From NCBI GenBank assembly GCA_964518835.1, contig CAZFKU010000063.1:1-6781 (forward strand): DNA of 6,781 nt, read 5' to 3'. The position numbers and the translations under genes are program-made. The notes beneath the pieces are model-generated. The model was not told the origin of the DNA, made no database searches, and saw nothing but the letters and a program-made list of their open reading frames with translations. Below, one piece after another: positions 5,450-6,781 of this stretch (position 1 is its first letter; each line of letters starts with the position of its first letter). The stretch is from AB-629-J13 sp964518835 (GTDB taxonomy: Bacteria; Fidelibacterota; Marinisomatia; Marinisomatales; AB-629-J13).

Positions 5450-6601
5450 ACGAAAAACGCTTTACTATTCATTCTATTTATTTCCTTTTCTTTTCCTCAA
5501 AACTATTCCCTGGATTTTAATGGAGAAGGGCACTATGTGGAAGTTGAAAATGCTTCTGCAGTCATAACCAACAGTTCACAAATGACAATCAGTGGTTGGA
5601 TATATCCGAGAAACACAGAAACCGGATGGCCCGATCTGGATGCATTCTTTGGGTTCAGAAATGAAATCGATGCTGATTTTTATGTGCTACAACTGGGCGG
5701 ATATAAATTGGAAGGTAGATTAAGGACATCGGATAATGTTTTTACCATCACCACCGAAACGGGAGCTATTGTTCCGGATATGTGGCAGCATATTGCCTTG
5801 GTATATGATGGCAGTACTATCATGCTTTATATTGATGGAGTACCGGCAGGTTCTTCCAATGCTTCCGGGCAAATACCAGATCCATCTGTTTCGTTTTATA
5901 TCGGGTCACTTGTTTATTCTGTCTGGATGTTTGATTTGAATGGAATGATAGATGAAGTCAGGATTTGGGATCGTGCCCTTTATGCAGTGGAGATTCAGGA
6001 GTATATGAATTTAGATGTGAGTGGTTACGACAACTTAGTGGGTTACTGGAAATTCAACGAAGGTTCGGGAACCATCGCCTATGATACAAGTGGAGAAGGA
6101 AATGACGGAATGATTGTTGGTGCTAACTGGAGTGAGGATGTCCCAACACCTTCAACCAGCACTATCACTGTGAATTACAATGAGGGTTGGAATCTGGTAG
6201 GACTTCCGTTGGATGTTGAAAATTCTGATTACAGTGTACTTTTTCCTGATGCAGTTTCCGGTACACTTTACTCTTACAATGGGAATTATGTGTCTGAAAC
6301 GAATCTGAACATGGGAACCGGTTATTGGCTGCGGTTTCCAGAATCTGTATTTCCGCAAATCACTGGATATCCTATTACGGAGATTTCAATAGACTTATTA
6401 GAAGGTTGGAATATAATTGCTGGACTTACCGGTACAACACTTGTAAACGAAATTCAGGATCCCAATGGAATAATTATTGTAGGAACAATTTATGGATATG
6501 ACAGCGGCTTTCAGTCAGCATCTGAATTATCCCCAGGGGCGGGTTATTGGGTTAAAACTTATGAATCAGGAACAATTTTTATTTCAACTGATGATAATTA
6601 A
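5450..6601 (+). CDS. Secreted LamG-domain protein with GWNLVGLP module
   Basis: The proposed start is the ACG at 5450, giving 383 residues. From it the product opens with Met-KNALLFILFISFSFPQ, a short but convincing signal peptide, and GGAG is correctly spaced. A TTG at 5423 would add nine residues ahead of the signal and has no ribosome site. Residues about 19-227 are a LamG-like jellyroll (LamG_3/concanavalin fold), shown by SLDFNGEGHYVEV, MTISGWIYP, WQHIALVYDGSTIMLYIDG, GMIDEVRIWDRAL and LVGYWKFNEGSG. Such domains bind carbohydrate or protein ligands outside the cell. Residues 246-383 are the doubled module (halves at G246 and G319, 73 apart) also present in the upstream M23 protein. The protein stops right there, without the sorting domain its neighbour carries, so its route beyond the periplasm is unclear. 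It lies about 70 bases after the M23 gene, with no terminator seen, so co-transcription is likely. Confidence 0.82.
   Translation, partial: TKNALLFILFISFSFPQNYSLDFNGEGHYVEVENASAVITNSSQMTISGWIYPRNTETGWPDLDAFFGFRNEIDADFYVLQLGGYKLEGRLRTSDNVFTITTETGAIVPDMWQHIALVYDGSTIMLYIDGVPAGSSNASGQIPDPSVSFYIGSLVYSVWMFDLNGMIDEVRIWDRALYAVEIQEYMNLDVSGYDNLVGYWKFNEGSGTIAYDTSGEGNDGMIVGANWSEDVPTPSTSTITVNYNEGWNLVGLPLDVENSDYSVLFPDAVSGTLYSYNGNYVSETNLNMGTGYWLRFPESVFPQITGYPITEISIDLLEGWNIIAGLTGTTLVNEIQDPNGIIIVGTIYGYDSGFQSASELSPGAGYWVKTYESGTIFISTDDN
6185..6598 (+). repeat. Duplicated GWNLVGLP/GYW protein module in the LamG gene
   Basis: Halves start at G246 (GWNLVGLP) and G319 (GWNIIAGL), 73 residues apart as in the M23 protein. 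They carry GTLYSY...GTGYWLR and GTIYGY...GAGYWVK. The module reaches to four residues before the stop. Confidence 0.8.
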
Positions 6602-6639
6602 CATTTACTTTTACTAAAATATATTTAAGGAGTACAAAC

Positions 6640-6781
6640 ATGAAATATTTTTTTACACTAATTATTATTTTTTCAATTTCATTCGGACAGTGGTCATCTT
6701 CTCCGGATAATCCATTAATGATTGGTAGCGGGGTTCAGGCAACGGCAAAATCCACTTCTGATGGAGGCGTTTATGTAGCTT
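6640..6781 (+). CDS. Exported protein, 3' partial
   Basis: An ATG at 6640 follows AAGGAG (6627-6632) with seven bases between, and the frame stays open for 47 codons to the right edge. The product begins MKYFFTLIIIFSISFGQ, a clear signal peptide, then WSSSPDNPLMIGSGVQ and SDGGVYVA. The W..xPxxNxxI.xGxxQ...S.DGG.Y pattern resembles the start of secreted proteins with repeated beta-propeller-like or BNR-like blades and a C-terminal sorting domain in related genomes. That is recall only, and the domain itself lies outside the window. It starts 38 bases after the LamG stop and is probably in the same transcript. Confidence 0.75.
   Translation, partial: MKYFFTLIIIFSISFGQWSSSPDNPLMIGSGVQATAKSTSDGGVYVA

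Overview
The window looks like a chromosomal segment from an uncultured, probably marine bacterium of the Fibrobacterota-Chlorobiota-Bacteroidota-related radiation. Candidatus Marinimicrobia (SAR406) is the best guess. The evidence is a C-terminal FPNPFNP-type sorting domain, calcium-binding-like GCTD...NY...DD.SC repeats, a YGDGMCC beta domain and GWNLVGLP modules, a combination I know from that group. This is recall, not a search. A run of exactly 100 N shows a draft or metagenome scaffold.

All genes lie on the + strand. Positions 1-1029 hold the 3' part of a secreted plant-type leucine-rich-repeat protein. Positions 1074-1514 encode a small membrane-anchored beta-repeat protein, and 1620-2033 a MAPEG-family integral membrane protein. 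A 565-base intergenic region (2034-2598) is packed with palindromes of one repeat family; another copy sits at 1527-1567. Then come a large secreted M23 metallopeptidase with a T9SS-type sorting domain (2599-5379, interrupted by the N gap), a secreted LamG-domain protein (5450-6601) and the first 47 codons of another exported protein (6640 to the edge).

Five of the six genes encode proteins with a signal peptide, a membrane anchor or, for the 5'-truncated LRR protein, clearly extracellular repeats, so this is a cell-surface/secretome neighbourhood; MAPEG is the exception. The M23 peptidase and the LamG protein share a tandem-duplicated GWNLVGLP/GYWLR module with an identical 73-residue internal period. 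They are about 70 bases apart with no terminator visible, so they are probably co-transcribed and may act at the same surface.

The three most notable observations are these. The LamG gene appears to start at an ACG codon placed exactly where its ATG should be. The hairpin repeat family keeps its structure by compensatory changes and carries interchangeable 16-base inner palindromes. The two sides of the assembly gap carry the same 9 bases. I found no CRISPR array, tRNA, rRNA, transposase or defence system. No wholly new multi-gene system can be claimed from this window.
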